This document shows positions 21,380 through 22,626 of a DNA stretch of 22,626 bases, piece after piece; the first letter of the stretch is position 1; every line of letters starts with the position of its first letter. The stretch covers positions 1 to 22,626 of the forward strand of contig NZ_JBLWFS010000042.1 in the NCBI RefSeq assembly GCF_048323755.1, written 5' to 3'. The translations under genes were made by a program, and so were the position numbers. The notes beneath the pieces are model-generated. The model had not been told where the DNA came from, did no database searches, and saw only the letters and a program-made list of their open reading frames with translations. The stretch is from Alkalihalobacterium sp048323755. Its GTDB lineage: Bacteria; Bacillota; Bacilli; Bacillales; Bacillaceae_F.

Positions 21380-21520
21380 ATGGCAAAGTCAAAGCACGCA
21401 TTTGATAAGTTTCGCCCAAATCACCTAGGTACACAGCCTAGAAAAAGTGACTCTAATAATGGTAAGAAAATGAATACAAAAGGAAATGAACATCCTGATT
21501 ATGTCCCGCCAAAAGGGTAA
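21380..21520 (+). CDS. sspN: Small acid-soluble spore protein N (SspN-like)
   Basis: A 46-residue basic peptide: MAKSKHAFDKFRPNHLGTQP followed by RKSDSNNGKKMNTKGNEHPDYVPPKG. The family signs are P-N/S-H-L-G-T-x-P in the first half, N-x-G-K-K-M in the middle and a terminal basic/aromatic segment. It is a minor protein of the spore core. GGGGGAGAACC before ATG at 21380 sets the start; the open frame runs 58 codons further upstream but without a ribosome site. In B. subtilis sspN lies near citB and is followed by tlp. Here no tlp gene follows. Confidence 0.82.
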   Translation: MAKSKHAFDKFRPNHLGTQPRKSDSNNGKKMNTKGNEHPDYVPPKG

Positions 21521-21525
21521 GCGTT

Positions 21526-21603
21526 AAGTGCTAGTTGACCTCAATTTTGATGGAGTGCTATAACCGATAGCATCATCTCAGTTGAGGCCTGGCACTTTTT
21601 TTG
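21526..21603 (+). terminator. Large hairpin terminator of sspN
   Basis: An outer arm AAGTGCTAGTTGACCTCAA (21526-21544) pairs, with mismatches, with TTGAGGCCTGGCACTT (21582-21597). An inner hairpin GCTAT/ATAGC lies between them. T7 follows. The outer stem is unusually long for a terminator in this window. Confidence 0.75.
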
Positions 21604-21713
21604 ATGGTTAACCTCATATTTGAGTGTGTTGAGCTGCTGTTGGCAATACTTTTTGCTCGTAACGTAAATAGTACCATGCTATCATGAAGTAAAAGAATTA
21701 AAGAGGAGATAGT

Positions 21714-21902
21714 ATGGGTAAAGAACAATATCATTGCTGTGCTGCTTGCAAGCACTTTAGAGTGTTAAAAAACAATGGAAATACCCATTATTTTTGTTCG
21801 CGTTTAAAGTACGAAACAAAACCAAATTATCAATTTAACTGTTGGGAACCGAAAGAAGCGGTATTAAAAATAATGCAAAAACGTGGTGTTGAAAAGTGTT
21901 GA
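21714..21902 (+). CDS. Small Cys-rich protein, probably metal-binding
   Basis: A 62-residue protein not recognised as a named family. It starts MGKEQYHCCAACKHF, so C8, C9 and C12 form a C-C-x-x-C motif. C28 follows in HYFCSRLKYE, C43 in FNCWEPKE, and C62 is the last residue. C9/C12 with C28 and C43 could hold one zinc ion or an iron centre. No signal peptide. AGAGGAGATAGT is a good ribosome site for ATG at 21714. It stands alone between sspN and the VanZ-like gene. Function unknown. Confidence 0.6.
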   Translation: MGKEQYHCCAACKHFRVLKNNGNTHYFCSRLKYETKPNYQFNCWEPKEAVLKIMQKRGVEKC

Positions 21903-21998
21903 AATTCATCAAAAATTTGAGAAGGAAAAGTCTTGTCTAATCGTCCCAAAAAATCAATAATGAAACAAAGGTTAACTTAGGATGTGGATTAGAAGGAC

Positions 21999-22517
21999 GT
22001 GTTTTCTATTAATAACAATAACAAACAAAATTTATCTTCTTCTCAACAAATAAGAGCCTTTGCTCTTGTTCTATTTGTTATTTATTTATGTTTACTTTTT
22101 TATGTCACGTTGTTTGCTTGGAATTATGGAGCTTCACTTGGAGCTGAAGGACCAGGTGGTCGCAATTATAATTTAATTCCTTTTAGAAGTATTTACCGAA
22201 TCACTGTTTTTAGTAAAGATATAATGGATCCAATTACCATATTAGTGGGAAATATTGTGTTATTTATGCCGTTCGGTTTTTTACTTCTATTTGCAATGAA
22301 ACAGTTAAAAAAAGTCATTATAAAGGTTACAATTACCGGCTGTATTATATCCATTTTTATTGAATCCAGTCAGTTTATGTTTACGTATCGTGTTGCAAAT
22401 ATTGACGATGTTATATTAAACACGTTTGGTGCATTAGTAGGAGTACTCCTATTTGTATTTTTGCGGTTGATTAAAAGGCGAGTTATTATCTTCTACAAGA
22501 AAGAGGCTGGGACATAA
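21999..22517 (+). CDS. VanZ-like family membrane protein
   Basis: A 172-residue membrane protein with four hydrophobic segments (about 21-46, 84-104, 107-125 and 140-160). Typical VanZ-like features include YNLIPFRSIYR in the first loop, GNIVLFMPFGFLL, and ESSQFMFTYRVANIDDVILN (C-terminal loop with R and D-D). The name comes from a teicoplanin-resistance protein, but most VanZ-like proteins in Bacillus have no shown link to glycopeptides. GTG at 21999 is the only standard start upstream of the first helix. Its ribosome site, AGAAGGA, is only 1-2 bases away, so the real start is uncertain. The last codons (KKEAGT) lie inside a GAGGCTGGGACATAA sequence, which recurs in many Firmicutes intergenic regions. 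Confidence 0.85.
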   Translation: MFSINNNNKQNLSSSQQIRAFALVLFVIYLCLLFYVTLFAWNYGASLGAEGPGGRNYNLIPFRSIYRITVFSKDIMDPITILVGNIVLFMPFGFLLLFAMKQLKKVIIKVTITGCIISIFIESSQFMFTYRVANIDDVILNTFGALVGVLLFVFLRLIKRRVIIFYKKEAGT

Positions 22518-22535
22518 CTGGTCCAAAATAGTCAT

Positions 22536-22578
22536 AAAAAAGCTCCGAGCATCAAAAAACGATGTTCGGAGCTTTTTT
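22536..22578 (+). terminator. Terminator of the VanZ-like gene
   Basis: AAAAAAGCTCCGAGCATC (22536-22553) pairs with GATGTTCGGAGCTTTTTT (22561-22578), with one G-U pair, around a 7-base loop. It is symmetric enough to work both ways. The last 48 bases of the window show no gene. Confidence 0.9.
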
Positions 22579-22626
22579 GGGCTGATCCTTCCGGATCTAT
22601 TGCCTGATTAACTGCACTTAGCGATG

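Overview
The window looks like chromosomal DNA of a spore-forming, low-GC Bacillaceae, possibly an alkaliphile or halophile relative. The evidence is strong GGAGG-type ribosome sites, GTG/TTG starts, three minor small acid-soluble spore protein genes (sspP, sspO, sspN) and an sspP-sspO-citB order known from Bacillus subtilis. No species is claimed.

Layout. 1-120 is the 3' end of a group II intron (domains V and VI) that begins outside the window. 517-3594 is a stand-alone RND efflux pump. 4195-5409 is a secreted zinc carboxypeptidase. 5628-6949 is a nuclease toxin followed by its likely SUKH immunity protein. 7061-15357 holds a complete selenocysteine (Sec) decoding set: tRNA-Sec (minus), SelB, SelD (minus), a SelW-like protein and SelA. 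Set among these are a DUF3900-like protein, a YuiD/divergent-PAP2 membrane protein and an orphan PAS histidine kinase. 15402-19114 is the spore/TCA block: sspP, a small YtzC-like protein, sspO and aconitase. 19203-22517 holds small, partly spore-linked genes: DUF1657, DUF421, an FbpB-like peptide, sspN, a Cys-rich peptide and a VanZ-like protein.

The main result is that two Sec-encoding genes are hidden by in-frame TGA codons. selD is really 12445-13497 (minus), with Sec at residue 18 in the active-site loop. A 78-residue SelW-like protein lies at 13615-13851, with a CxxU redox motif (Sec13). Each TGA is followed at a suitable distance by a small hairpin fit to be a bacterial SECIS. SelA charges tRNA-Sec using selenophosphate from SelD, and SelB delivers it to UGA. 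SelD being itself a selenoprotein makes the pathway self-dependent. selD and selW diverge from overlapping promoters around a short dyad.

All statements come from reading the sequence. Family names rest on recognised motifs, not on database searches.
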